Shown in pieces: positions 1-7,579 of a stretch of 64,000 nucleotides of DNA (positions within the stretch are counted from its first letter, which is position 1; every line of letters starts with the position of its first letter). Under the pieces are notes generated by a model that did no database searches, was not told the DNA's origin, and saw only the letters and a program-made list of their open reading frames with translations. The translations under genes were made by a program, and so were the position numbers. Source of the stretch: DATEUP01 sp041485285 (GTDB taxonomy: Archaea > Thermoplasmatota > DTKX01 > DATEUP01); NCBI GenBank assembly GCA_041485285.1, contig JBGPJF010000003.1:35880-99879 (forward strand), given 5' to 3'.

Positions 1-307
1 GCAGATGCGAATCTACGATGTGGAGGTCAATGGCTGCATCCCACCCGTTTACGGGGCCGCCACCGGTCTTCAATTGCCTCCGGTCGCCGGAGGGCGCCCC
101 TCGGACCATTTCGTAAATCGCCGCTGGGATTACCGTTTGGGTCGACCCGGTATCCATGATCGCGTTGAAGGGGAGCGAAGGGGCCTGCCCCGGCCGCGCG
201 ATGCGGATCGGAATGAGCGGGAGGCCGACTTGCTCCGGCTCGCCGTGGCCGCCGTACCGGAAGACATGAGACCCAAGCACCGGGGTTCGGAAACCCCCCG
301 CAGTCAA
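1..307 (-). CDS. Retropepsin-like aspartic protease, partial
   Basis: The minus strand carries an open frame from about 307 to the window edge, so the C-terminus is missing. It contains a clan AA aspartic protease active-site motif, MDTGSTQTVIP, the DTG[AS] signature of retropepsin-like enzymes, which work as homodimers and hydrolyse peptide bonds. Before it lies a hydrophobic stretch (GLPLIPIRIARPG) typical of the first strands of these small proteases. A TTG codon at 307-305 overlaps the stop of the DUF5678 gene (TTGA), so I choose it as start; no ATG is available in frame at a sensible place. The overlap suggests co-translation with the DUF5678 protein. Family assignment is good; substrate is unknown. 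Confidence 0.7.
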   Translation of the reverse strand, partial: MTAGGFRTPVLGSHVFRYGGHGEPEQVGLPLIPIRIARPGQAPSLPFNAIMDTGSTQTVIPAAIYEMVRGAPSGDRRQLKTGGGPVNGWDAAIDLHIVDSHL

Positions 308-543
308 TAGACCACGGGCCCCTTCGGCAGGACACGAGAGATGATGACGCGGGATTGGATCTTCATTTCGCGCGCTAGCATGTCAATTTCCTTCACCGTC
401 GGCGCGTGCGCGACGATCCGTCCGTCGACGAGGGCAATCCACTCGCCCTCGGGCAGGTCTCGTGCGGCCGTTCGGCGGGCGCTCGCTGCCGCGCGAAGGG
501 AACGGCCGGGTCCCGAAGAGGATGCTCGCTTGCGGGCACGCAT
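304..543 (-). CDS. DUF5678 domain small protein
   Basis: A 79-residue protein whose C-terminal half (GEWIALVDGRIVAHAPTVKE and following) matches the DUF5678 pattern: a W-[IV]-A strand pair, a glycine turn, a helix and a final strand ending in VY. The N-terminus is basic and serine-rich. ATG at 543 is preferred over the TTG immediately upstream, because a TATA-like stretch (565-580, minus strand) puts transcription start close to it, giving a leaderless message. The stop overlaps the start of the aspartic protease gene, so the two form a pair. DUF5678 has no established biochemical role. Confidence 0.75.
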   Translation of the reverse strand: MRARKRASSSGPGRSLRAAASARRTAARDLPEGEWIALVDGRIVAHAPTVKEIDMLAREMKIQSRVIISRVLPKGPVVY

Positions 544-564
544 CAACCCCTACCACTCTGAAGA

Positions 565-580
565 GGGTACTTCAAACCTG
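565..580 (-). promoter_or_regulatory. TATA-like promoter for the DUF5678/protease pair
   Basis: The minus strand reads GGTTTGAAGTA about 25-30 bases before the ATG at 543. This is the usual archaeal TATA spacing for a leaderless transcript. It is pattern-based only. Confidence 0.4.
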
Positions 581-792
581 GCCTCGCGGACGGCCGCGGA
601 GGTACTCGAGGGGGCAGGTTTACCAACGCCGGTGGCCCGAAGGCCCCACCAAAGACAGACCGCGAAAAGAGAGGGAGTGGACAGGACGGTGCTTGAGGAC
701 GCGCGGTCTGGCTATGCCGTCAATTTGAGGGATATAGAGAAAGGCCCCGCTGTCCCTTTGCCCGCCCCCTCCCAGCGTCGCGCGCGCCACCC

Positions 793-803
793 GATATTTC
801 TTA
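793..803 (+). promoter_or_regulatory. TATA-like promoter for the second DUF5678 gene
   Basis: GATATTTCTTA is centred about 29 bases before the ATG at 827, inside an otherwise GC-rich intergenic stretch. It would give an essentially leaderless mRNA. Confidence 0.5.
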
Positions 804-826
804 AGGGGTGGCCCCGCTTGGTCAGG

Positions 827-1081
827 ATGATGGTAACCAAGGCGACTGGCCAGCGTGCGAAGGGACGCAACCACAAACCCGCGCCGCACGCGAACTTGCC
901 GCCCGGCGCGCCCATCATGGACATCAAGAGACACGGCGGCCGGTGCATCGCAACGCGCCATGGAAAGGTCGTGGCGGTGGCCGACTCCTTCGTGGCGCTG
1001 CAGAAGGAAGTCGAAAGGCTGGGCATCGCTAACGAGGTCACCTTCACGGAAGTCCCGCGTTCGGGAGCGTTTGTCTATTGA
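827..1081 (+). CDS. DUF5678 domain small protein (second copy)
   Basis: An 84-residue protein that again ends in a DUF5678 domain (CIATRHGKVVAVADSFVAL, closing in GAFVY). It is a diverged paralogue of the protein at 304-543; both share the basic N-terminal tail and the final P-x-G-x-x-VY. The frame stays open much further upstream, but the ATG pair at 827/830 lies about 25 bases after a good TATA-like element, so the shorter form is chosen. Unlike the first copy it has no aspartic protease after it: the reading frame opening at its stop closes without a DTG motif. Confidence 0.65.
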   Translation: MMVTKATGQRAKGRNHKPAPHANLPPGAPIMDIKRHGGRCIATRHGKVVAVADSFVALQKEVERLGIANEVTFTEVPRSGAFVY

Positions 1082-1197
1082 CGACACCCCGAGAACGGGT
1101 CGCGTTTGTGGAGCAGCACTCCAGTTGGGCCTTGCGGAGCGACCAAACGGGTTCAGATCTTTTCTAGGGGGCGACCTCACTGAACAAGACACAATTG

Positions 1198-1401
1198 ATG
1201 GTGATTGCGGCCGTCGGCGCGATCGCGGTTGCCTCGATTGCAACCTGGTCTTCCCCCGCGCCGTCGGCGCCGCATCCAAAGGGGGAGGTCACTGTGCAGT
1301 ATTTTTGCAATGGAGGGTTTCGCGAGGCGATTCAATATGAAGATGGGAGCGTTGCCGTTTTTAGCATTCCTGGGCAGGAATGTGAGGTCGTCAAAGGGTA
1401 G
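1198..1401 (+). CDS. Small membrane-anchored or secreted protein
   Basis: A 67-residue product begins with a hydrophobic segment (residues 1-18, MVIAAVGAIAVASIATW) resembling a signal peptide or membrane anchor. A Pro/Ser/Ala linker follows, then a short beta-rich domain with two cysteines (VQYFCNGGFREAI and PGQECEVV) that could form a disulfide outside the cell. ATG 1198 is used; TTG 1195 is directly before it. No family is recognised and no clear promoter is seen, so the call rests on the plausible topology alone. Confidence 0.45.
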   Translation: MVIAAVGAIAVASIATWSSPAPSAPHPKGEVTVQYFCNGGFREAIQYEDGSVAVFSIPGQECEVVKG

Positions 1402-1717
1402 TTTCGCCTTGCCGGGTCCTACGGGCCCTGGCTCAATGTCCATTGACCCTCCCCGGCAGAGGGTTGGCGCTCTTCGTGCGGAGTCGGCCGGTTTTGGCCC
1501 AGTCCAAGGGGCCGCAAATCGCCCGCCCCATGTGGCCGGGGGTTTTGGGGAAGGTTGGGGACTTACCGCCCGACATCGCATTATGGAACGGGCTTCGCCC
1601 CCTCCCCGGTCCCAACCGTCGTTCGGGCGTTCATCGGGGCCTCGGTGAGGCATGTCGCCCACCGCCGCCACCCCCTCATGTGCGGCTTGGTACGCTCCTG
1701 GCCAGCGCCCAAAACGC
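1402..1717. other. Stretch without a recognisable gene
   Basis: The ORFs crossing this stretch on both strands have no recognisable motif and conflict with one another. The only signal I see is the TATA-like TCTTTAAGG at its right end, which serves the lipoprotein gene downstream. Confidence 0.5.
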
Positions 1718-1727
1718 TCTTTAAGGG
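1718..1727 (+). promoter_or_regulatory. TATA-like promoter for the FKBP lipoprotein gene
   Basis: TCTTTAAGG lies about 53 bases before the ATG at 1776, allowing a short leader. Confidence 0.35.
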
Positions 1728-1775
1728 GGAGCCTGTTGCGAGCGCCGCCTGGCCAGCGCTGGAGCATTGCGTAGC

Positions 1776-2915
1776 ATGAATAATCCGCGCGCGGCCGGCA
1801 TTTTGGCCGCCACCCTGGCGTTTGCCGTGGCCCTCAGCGGCTGCCTTTCGGGGACGCCTCCCACCCCGAAGCTCGCCGTCAACATCCTGTCGGACATCGA
1901 CCTCACCGCCTCCCCCGGGTGGACCGTCGGGTGGGCCGTCGAGGTGTTCCAGTCCGTCGGCGCGAACACGACCGTCGCCGTGACTCCCGAGGCCCCGGAC
2001 GGGTGGAGCGCGCGGTTCCTGAAGAGCGACATGCTCGTCGAGCTTGCAAACGGCCGACATGCAACCTTCATGCTCGTCGACATCCCCGCAAGCGCGGCCA
2101 ACAACACCTACCACCTGAAGGTCCACGCCGCGGTGGGCGGCGAAAAGGCGGAAGCCGCGGTGAGCGTCAAAGTGTCGAAGCCCAGCCTCAACCTCATCAA
2201 GAACGCGTCGGTCGTGCAGATGGACTACGTGGGATTCCTCGGCACCAACCAGGTCTTTGACACCTCGATGTGGGGGGTCACGAACTCAAGCGGCCTCGAG
2301 AAGTGGCCTTCGTACAAGAACAGCTCGGCGCAGCGCACGCAGGTCGACTACCACCCGCTGACGTTCACCGAAAGCTCGCACCAAGTGATCAAGGGGTGGG
2401 AGTCCGGCATCTTCGGCATGGCCCTTGGCCAAGGCAAGGCCCTCATCATCTCGCCCGAGGACGCGTACGGCCACTTTGTGAACCAGTCGATCAACCTGAC
2501 CCAGTCGGTGTCGATCTACAACCAGACCACCATCGCGGCGTTCCAGCCGATCTACGGGGGGCCGCCCACGGAGGACGCCCAGTTCGTCGACCCCAACTTC
2601 GGGTGGACCGTCCGGGTCGTGAGCGTGGACAACGCGTCGGGCTCCTGCGTGCTTGAAAACATGATCGACATCAACCACACGTACACGCCCTACGGCGTGA
2701 ACGCAACGCTTGCGAACCTCTCGTCGGCGTCGGGCACCTTCGAGGTGCACTACACCCCGCAGCTGAACGCCCCCGCGAAGAATGGGCCGGACACCGGCCA
2801 GGTCGTCGAGGTCAATGCGACGGCCTTCACCGTCCGCTTGCAGACCGAGCACTCGCAGGAGCTTGCGCCCTACTCGCTGTACTTCCTCGTGTTCGTGCGC
2901 AGCGTCGCGAACTAA
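1776..2915 (+). CDS. FKBP-type peptidyl-prolyl isomerase, lipoprotein
   Basis: A 379-residue exported folding catalyst. Residues 1-25 form a signal peptide with lipobox LSGC, so the mature protein is probably lipid-anchored at the outer face of the membrane. Residues about 30-135 look like a beta-sandwich of the NEW3/APHP kind. From about 146 the FKBP core begins: MDYVGFLGTNQVFDTS, then VIKGWESGIFGMALGQGKALIISPEDAYG, which contain the conserved FDTS, VIKGWE, GM and PE.AYG elements of SlyD-like isomerases. The remainder contains an inserted beta-rich part with DINH and ends in a hydrophobic strand like the last FKBP strand. It converges on GAPDH with a 4-base overlap of 3' ends. Confidence 0.85.
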   Translation: MNNPRAAGILAATLAFAVALSGCLSGTPPTPKLAVNILSDIDLTASPGWTVGWAVEVFQSVGANTTVAVTPEAPDGWSARFLKSDMLVELANGRHATFMLVDIPASAANNTYHLKVHAAVGGEKAEAAVSVKVSKPSLNLIKNASVVQMDYVGFLGTNQVFDTSMWGVTNSSGLEKWPSYKNSSAQRTQVDYHPLTFTESSHQVIKGWESGIFGMALGQGKALIISPEDAYGHFVNQSINLTQSVSIYNQTTIAAFQPIYGGPPTEDAQFVDPNFGWTVRVVSVDNASGSCVLENMIDINHTYTPYGVNATLANLSSASGTFEVHYTPQLNAPAKNGPDTGQVVEVNATAFTVRLQTEHSQELAPYSLYFLVFVRSVAN

Positions 2916-3958
2916 GCGGAGCGCGCGACGGCCTTCAGGCCGGGCCGCAGGATCCCCATCGCCTTGTCGGTGGCTTCGATCGACTTGGCCCCGTCTTCGG
3001 TGAGCCGCATCATGGCGCGGATGCAGTCGACGTTCTCCGGCACGACGTCGGCCTCCTGGTGGACGGCCTGCGAGTAGTAGAGCGTCTTGCCTTCGACATG
3101 CAGCCCATCGGCCCACACGGCGGTCTCCCAGAGGTCGCCGCGCGCGCGCCGCTGGTCGCGCGCCCACTCGATGATCTGCGCGGTCGACGCGAACCCGTCG
3201 CTCCCCTTCAGGAGCATCACGCGAGGGGTGGCCGACCAGAGGTCGGTAACTTCCGCATCGCTCATCGCGTGCTTGAGGCGGACGATCACCGCGTGGAGGT
3301 GCATGAGGGTCGTGGGCACCTTCACGGCCATCGTGTGGATGGGGAGCCCCGCGAGCACCGACGCGACGTCGGGCCCGTGGTGGGAGGGAATCTTGAGGAC
3401 GGGCTCAATGGCGTTGACCGGCCCTTTCTTCGAGTCGTTGGGGTCGACGGCGCGCCGGATCATCACGGCGTAGATCTCCTCGACCACGCCCCGCGAGAAC
3501 AGGGGGTGCAGCGTCCGGATGAGCCCCGTGGTGTTGCACGAAACGACGCGGACAAAGTCGCGCCCCAGCGTGGCCGAATAATTCGCGTTGGCGTTGAACG
3601 ACCACCCGATCGCCTCGTGCTCCTCGCCGCCTTGGAAGATGGCCTTGACCTTGCATTCACGGTAGACCTTGAGGTTCTCCGCGCCGAGGTCCTCCGGGGC
3701 GCAGTCCACGACGATGTCGCACTCCTTCAGCATCTCGCCCAGGCCGCCGGCAACGGGCAGTCCGGCCTTCTTCAGGGCCTCCGTGCCCTTGTCGGTGGCC
3801 CCGTAGAGCGCGTACTTCAGCTCGACCGCGCGCTTGGCTTCGAAGGACGGGCGGTTCTTGGTGACGCCCACGACCTCCATGTCGTGCTGCGCCGCGACGG
3901 CGTCGGCGACCCGCTTTCCGATGGTGCCGTACCCGTTGATGGCCACACGGACGGTCAT
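2912..3958 (-). CDS. gap: Type II glyceraldehyde-3-phosphate dehydrogenase
   Basis: A 348-residue cytosolic enzyme that interconverts glyceraldehyde-3-phosphate and 1,3-bisphosphoglycerate with NAD(P). The N-terminal Rossmann motif INGYGTIGKRVADAV (about 7-21) is followed by the archaeal pattern VTKNRPSFEA. The catalytic cysteine lies in VVSCNTTGL (about 138-146), and HTMAVKVPTTLMHLHAV is typical of the archaeal type II family. Length is normal. It starts at an ATG about 39 bases after a TATA-like box at 3993-4001, and appears to be transcribed alone. Confidence 0.95.
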   Translation of the reverse strand: MTVRVAINGYGTIGKRVADAVAAQHDMEVVGVTKNRPSFEAKRAVELKYALYGATDKGTEALKKAGLPVAGGLGEMLKECDIVVDCAPEDLGAENLKVYRECKVKAIFQGGEEHEAIGWSFNANANYSATLGRDFVRVVSCNTTGLIRTLHPLFSRGVVEEIYAVMIRRAVDPNDSKKGPVNAIEPVLKIPSHHGPDVASVLAGLPIHTMAVKVPTTLMHLHAVIVRLKHAMSDAEVTDLWSATPRVMLLKGSDGFASTAQIIEWARDQRRARGDLWETAVWADGLHVEGKTLYYSQAVHQEADVVPENVDCIRAMMRLTEDGAKSIEATDKAMGILRPGLKAVARSA

Positions 3959-3992
3959 TTCGAATGCTCCCGGTTCGGCAGATGGCTTGGCG

Positions 3993-4001
3993 GATAAAAC
4001 C
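3993..4001 (-). promoter_or_regulatory. TATA-like promoter for gap
   Basis: The minus strand reads GTTTTATCC, centred about 39 bases before the GAPDH ATG at 3958. Confidence 0.5.
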
Positions 4002-4061
4002 CTTCACGTGGCAGGTTCCAGGGAACTGCGCTCCTGCGGTGGGGGCCTGCGGCGCCGGCGC

Positions 4062-5039
4062 TCAGCGCGCGAGGATGAAGACTTCGCCCGAGCGCTCCAC
4101 CTCGAAGCCGACCGAGCGGTAGAGGTTGTAGGCGGCCGTATTTTGCGCGGTGACGGTGAGCGCGGCGCGCGCCAGGCCGCTGTCCTTGTAGCGCTGGAGG
4201 GCCGTGGCCAGGAGGTAGCGCCCAAGGTGCTTGCGCCGGTGCGGGGCCAGCACGCTGAGGTCGCCGACGTACGGGTCGCGGCCGACGAGGATCGTGTGCA
4301 GCACGGCGGCCATTTGGCCGCCGCCGTCGGCGACGGCAAACGAGAGGGCAGGCGCGTATTGGCCAAGCTCCCCCGAGAGGAAGCGGCGGTAGAGGCGGGT
4401 GTAGGCGTCGAGCGACGCGTCGGGCGCGATAATCGCGAAGTCCGTCGTGCCGCGGTAGGCGCGGTAGGCGAAGTCCGCATAGAATTCGACCTGCCGGGGG
4501 TCGGGGGTCGAGGCCGTGTAGGAGGCAGGCAGCGGCGGCGGTGGCGCGACGGGCTTGCGCAGGTCGCGCGCAAGGAGGACGCGGTCGAAGGCACTGAACC
4601 CGCGGGCGGTCAGCACGGTCCGCGCCTCCGAGGGCGGGAGGTGCAGCCAACGGTGCGACAGCCGGTCCATCGCGCGGACGCGCACGACCCCGGGCGGCAG
4701 GCCGGCCATGAGCGTGTCGAGCAATCGCCTCGTCGAGGCGGCGTCGGCGTAGGGAGGGAGGATGTGGAGCAGCGCGAGGTCGCACCCGGTGCCTTCGACC
4801 GCGGCCAGGGCGGCGCCCACGACGGCGCCGCTCGCGTCGCGCCAGACGGCCTTCACGGCCAACGGGTCCTCGAAGCGGGAGCGCAGGTCGTTGCGCGGGT
4901 CGGCAGGCGTAAGGCGCAGCAGGTGCGACGCGAAGTCGTCGAGGAGCGGCTCGACTTCGGTCGGGTCGACGGTGGCCTCAACCGCCATCGCGCCCGGGGG
5001 TGCCGGCGGCGCTGTCCGAAAACTTCGGAAGATGCCCAT
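4062..5039 (-). CDS. GNAT-family N-acetyltransferase (two-domain)
   Basis: A 325-residue protein with a tandem GNAT-like layout. The C-terminal domain (about 165-325) carries the acetyl-CoA loop VGDLSVLAPHRRKHLGRYLL followed by ALTVTAQNTAAYNLYRSVGF, the motif A and B arrangement of GNAT enzymes. The N-terminal half (about 20-160, with GAALAAVEGTGCDLALLHIL) looks like a degenerate GNAT fold. The substrate cannot be read from sequence. It starts 12 bases after the M55 peptidase stop and is probably cotranscribed with it. Confidence 0.8.
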   Translation of the reverse strand: MGIFRSFRTAPPAPPGAMAVEATVDPTEVEPLLDDFASHLLRLTPADPRNDLRSRFEDPLAVKAVWRDASGAVVGAALAAVEGTGCDLALLHILPPYADAASTRRLLDTLMAGLPPGVVRVRAMDRLSHRWLHLPPSEARTVLTARGFSAFDRVLLARDLRKPVAPPPPLPASYTASTPDPRQVEFYADFAYRAYRGTTDFAIIAPDASLDAYTRLYRRFLSGELGQYAPALSFAVADGGGQMAAVLHTILVGRDPYVGDLSVLAPHRRKHLGRYLLATALQRYKDSGLARAALTVTAQNTAAYNLYRSVGFEVERSGEVFILAR

Positions 5040-5051
5040 GGGTGGCCCCCC

Positions 5052-5984
5052 CTAGTCGGACCAGTAGGGGGCCGTTGGCCCGTAGAAGCGTTCGATGACC
5101 GCCTCGGCAAGCAGGCCGCCGGCCGTGCGCCCCGCGGGGTCTTCGGGCACGGCACGGCGGCCGAGCCCGTCGACCCACCCCGGGTACAGCGCGCCGACCG
5201 CCCGCGCCGTGAGGTCCATCGCCTGCTGGAAGTCGCCGCCGACGTACGCAAGGACACGCCCCTTGCGCTCAGCGAGCCCGTCCACCGCGCCCTCCGCCGC
5301 ATCGGCATCGGCCGGGTCGGCAAACGAGAGTTCGAATCGGAAGTTGCGGCGCGCCTTCAGGGGCGCGCGGGGCGCGCCGGCGGCTGCGCGCTTCCCCGCG
5401 TCCCGGATCCCAGCGCGCGCCGCCGACGCATCGTGGTGGCGCACGCTCGACCGGTCGAAGCCGGTCTTCGTGGCCGCCGTGGGCACGGAGGGCAGCGCCC
5501 ACTGCAGCTCCTCGCAGGCGACCCAGTCGCCGGACACGCCGACGAGGGGGACGCCGAACGACCCGCAGAGGTACGCGATGACCAGCGTGTCGCCGATGAT
5601 ATCGCCGTCAAGCCGCGCCGCCACCCACGGCGCGATCGTGGCCGACGAGAAGGAGTTGGGCGTGCCCGTCTTGCCGTGGATGCCCGTGAGGAAGACCCCT
5701 TTGACGTCCCCCGCGGCAAGCTCGTCGAGGAGCGTGCCCTTCGAAAGCGCGGTCCCTTCCGCGGCGCGCGCCGTCATGAGGTTCGCCCCGGTGAGGTGTC
5801 CGTCGACCACCCGGACATCGCCCGCCCCGCCTTCGAGCAACCCCTCGGCCGCGGCGTTGGCGTCGTCCTGCTGGTTCGGCACGCCGAACTGCTGGTACTC
5901 GGAATAATTCGGGTAGCACTCGCGCGGGTTGCGCACGCCTGCAGCACCCTCGAGGTCCGAGAGCACAACGAATTTGCCGGTCAA
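5052..5984 (-). CDS. M55-family D-aminopeptidase (DppA-like)
   Basis: A 310-residue zinc peptidase of the DppA family, which cleaves short peptides with N-terminal D-amino acids and forms ring-shaped oligomers. Recognisable elements in order are DLEG (D10, E12), VVDGHLTGANLM (His ligand), FLTGIHGKTGTPNSF (second His), and GVPLVGVSGD. Where DppA has the last ligand in GELGLNAY, this protein has GDTLVIAY, so glutamate appears replaced by aspartate. The start is TTG at 5984, preceded by a purine-rich GGAGGG about 9 bases upstream; a TATA-like box lies at 6022-6033. The C-terminus is longer than in bacterial DppA. Confidence 0.8.
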   Translation of the reverse strand: MTGKFVVLSDLEGAAGVRNPRECYPNYSEYQQFGVPNQQDDANAAAEGLLEGGAGDVRVVDGHLTGANLMTARAAEGTALSKGTLLDELAAGDVKGVFLTGIHGKTGTPNSFSSATIAPWVAARLDGDIIGDTLVIAYLCGSFGVPLVGVSGDWVACEELQWALPSVPTAATKTGFDRSSVRHHDASAARAGIRDAGKRAAAGAPRAPLKARRNFRFELSFADPADADAAEGAVDGLAERKGRVLAYVGGDFQQAMDLTARAVGALYPGWVDGLGRRAVPEDPAGRTAGGLLAEAVIERFYGPTAPYWSD

Positions 5985-6021
5985 CCCAAACCCTCCTGCG
6001 GGGGCCGCGGCTTCCGCTCGA

Positions 6022-6033
6022 CGATATAAGAAA
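6022..6033 (-). promoter_or_regulatory. TATA-like promoter for the M55/GNAT pair
   Basis: The minus strand reads TTTCTTATATCG, about 40 bases before the TTG start at 5984, with a GGAGGG ribosome-binding-like motif in between. Confidence 0.55.
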
Positions 6034-6076
6034 CCTGCCGTCCTTGCGGGCGCAGGCCGGGAGTCCCGCGCATTTG

Positions 6077-6084
6077 TTTATGTA
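6077..6084 (+). promoter_or_regulatory. TATA-like promoter for the radical-SAM-like gene
   Basis: TTTATGTA is centred 27 bases before the GTG at 6108, which is the ideal archaeal spacing for a leaderless mRNA starting there. Confidence 0.55.
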
Positions 6085-6107
6085 CAAAACGCGCCCAAGT
6101 GAAGGGC

Positions 6108-7265
6108 GTGGCCGACCTCCCGCCGTACTATGAATCGCTCATGCGTTTCTACACGCACCAGCCCCGGCAGCACAACCACGGGCGGGCATTCTCGCCGGGA
6201 GCCGCCATCGTCTTCCCGAACTTCGAAGGCCGGTTCCACCGTTCGTTCACCGGCTACCCCGCTCACGAGCTTGACCCCGCCCCCCGGCCGATGACCGCCG
6301 ACGCCTTCAAGCGCACCCTCGACGCGCTCCCGCGGCGCGCGCTCCTCCAAGTTTCCGGGGGCATCCCGCTGTCGCCGCGGTGGATGCGCCGTGCGCTTGG
6401 CAGCGCGGCGCGCGACCGGCGCGTGTCGCTCCTCACCAACGGCCAGAGCCTTTTGCCCGACGACGCCGCGCTGGTGACCGCGCGCGCGGCAAACGGCCTC
6501 GTGAGCCCCGGGATGTGGGAAGTGGGGCTCACGCTGTTCGGCGACGAGGAACAGCACGACGAGACCGCGGGCCACCCGGGCACCTACGCCGCGGCCGTCG
6601 AGGAACTCGGCGAGATCCGCAGCCAGCGCAAGCGGACGGGGGCCCGCTACCCCCAACTCAACCTTCGCTTCCTGCTGTCCCCCGACAGCATTGCGGGGCT
6701 GCCCTCCGCCTGGGCCGTTGCGCGCGACTTGCGCCTGGACACGTTCACCATGGTCCTCGAAGACCGCGGCCCGTGGTTTGACGAGAGCTCCGAGCAGGGG
6801 CTTGAGGTCATGGAGCGATCTCCCCGGAAATTCCCGCGGGGATTTGCCAGGGAAGCCGCCGCCCAGGCGGCGATGGCGATCTCGGCCGGCAAGGAGAAGC
6901 ACATGCCCTTCGTGCGCATCACCCAGGGCGTCGACTCGCCAGGGGAAATCAAAGCGTACTTCGAAAACGCGCGCGACCCCGCGAAGTACGAGTGCCCGCT
7001 CCCGTGGTTCTGGGTGATGGTCGACCCCGCGGGCGACGCGTACCTTTGCCCCCGTTACAAAGTGGGGAACCTCCACGAAGAGGGGATGGCCGAGGTTTGG
7101 AACGGGGGCCGGGCGCGCGCGTTCCGCAAACTGCTCAAGGCGCGCGGCTCCTTCCCTGCTTGCGCGGGCTGCCCCGGGCTGCGCCTCAAGAAGGCGAAGA
7201 GGGGCGTGCTAAGCGCGGAGCGGGCGCCCACGGCCGGCCACGGGCGCGGGCGCTCGAAAGGCTGA
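6108..7265 (+). CDS. Radical SAM/SPASM-like protein lacking the CxxxCxxC motif
   Basis: About 385 residues with the overall plan of a radical SAM/SPASM protein: a GGE-like strand (LLQVSGGIPLS), a TNG strand (LLTNGQSL), then WEVGLTLFGDEEQHDE. A C-terminal SPASM-like part follows: ECPLPWFWVMVDPAGDAYLC, GNLHEEGMAEVWN and ACAGCPG. These four cysteines could still hold an auxiliary cluster. There is no cysteine at all before the ECPLPW motif, near residue 295, so the S-adenosylmethionine-binding [4Fe-4S] cluster cannot form in the usual way. GTG 6108 fits the promoter best; GTG 6099 is a close alternative. Function unknown. Confidence 0.7.
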   Translation: MADLPPYYESLMRFYTHQPRQHNHGRAFSPGAAIVFPNFEGRFHRSFTGYPAHELDPAPRPMTADAFKRTLDALPRRALLQVSGGIPLSPRWMRRALGSAARDRRVSLLTNGQSLLPDDAALVTARAANGLVSPGMWEVGLTLFGDEEQHDETAGHPGTYAAAVEELGEIRSQRKRTGARYPQLNLRFLLSPDSIAGLPSAWAVARDLRLDTFTMVLEDRGPWFDESSEQGLEVMERSPRKFPRGFAREAAAQAAMAISAGKEKHMPFVRITQGVDSPGEIKAYFENARDPAKYECPLPWFWVMVDPAGDAYLCPRYKVGNLHEEGMAEVWNGGRARAFRKLLKARGSFPACAGCPGLRLKKAKRGVLSAERAPTAGHGRGRSKG

Positions 7266-7269
7266 CGCC

Positions 7270-7437
7270 TTACCGGATGGCGGGGAAGGTCGGCGCCATT
7301 CCATAGTCCGAGATCACTTCGACAGCAGGCCGGCTAGCGCCGGTTGCCGCCACCTTGCGCGGGCTCGATCGGCTGACGCCAAAGGCGCGCAGCAACAGCT
7401 GCAGCGCGGCGATGCTCCGGGATCGGTTTTGTCCCAT
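7270..7437 (-). CDS. Possible 55-residue protein
   Basis: A short frame begins at ATG 7437-7435, directly after a strong purine-rich motif (GGAGGAA) on the minus strand. It encodes a basic helix (SIAALQLLLRAFGVSR) followed by a polar tail. It has no recognised family, and its 3' end abuts the stop of the radical-SAM-like gene in convergent orientation. The ribosome-binding-like site is the main support; otherwise this 314-base stretch would be non-coding. Confidence 0.3.
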   Translation of the reverse strand: MGQNRSRSIAALQLLLRAFGVSRSSPRKVAATGASRPAVEVISDYGMAPTFPAIR

Positions 7438-7547
7438 TTCCTCCACCTTGCACGCCGACCGACGGCTCAACGGTAATAGAGGGGCTCGGGGAACGTTCCG
7501 CGTTCCTTCCAACCCCCTCGCCGGCCCCCTCGCGCCGCCTTGGCAAT

Positions 7548-7556
7548 GTTTATGAC
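7548..7556 (+). promoter_or_regulatory. TATA-like promoter for the HTH-NTPase-TPR gene
   Basis: TGTTTATGA is centred about 28 bases before the ATG at 7580, predicting a leaderless mRNA. Confidence 0.5.
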
Positions 7557-7579
7557 CAGGGGCCCGGGATTTGCGCGCG

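Noticed and set aside
1082..1168. Frame opening at the stop of the second DUF5678 gene (TTGACG), by analogy with the first copy
   Set aside because: The frame closes after about 28 codons without a DTG motif or similarity to the aspartic protease.
5325..5345. tRNA-like GTTCGAATC segment
   Set aside because: It resembles a T-arm, but no acceptor stem or anticodon arm surrounds it, and it lies inside the M55 peptidase gene.
3834..6029. Open frame of 731 codons on the plus strand
   Set aside because: It crosses parts of GAPDH, the GNAT gene and the M55 peptidase on the other strand; all three have strong family motifs.
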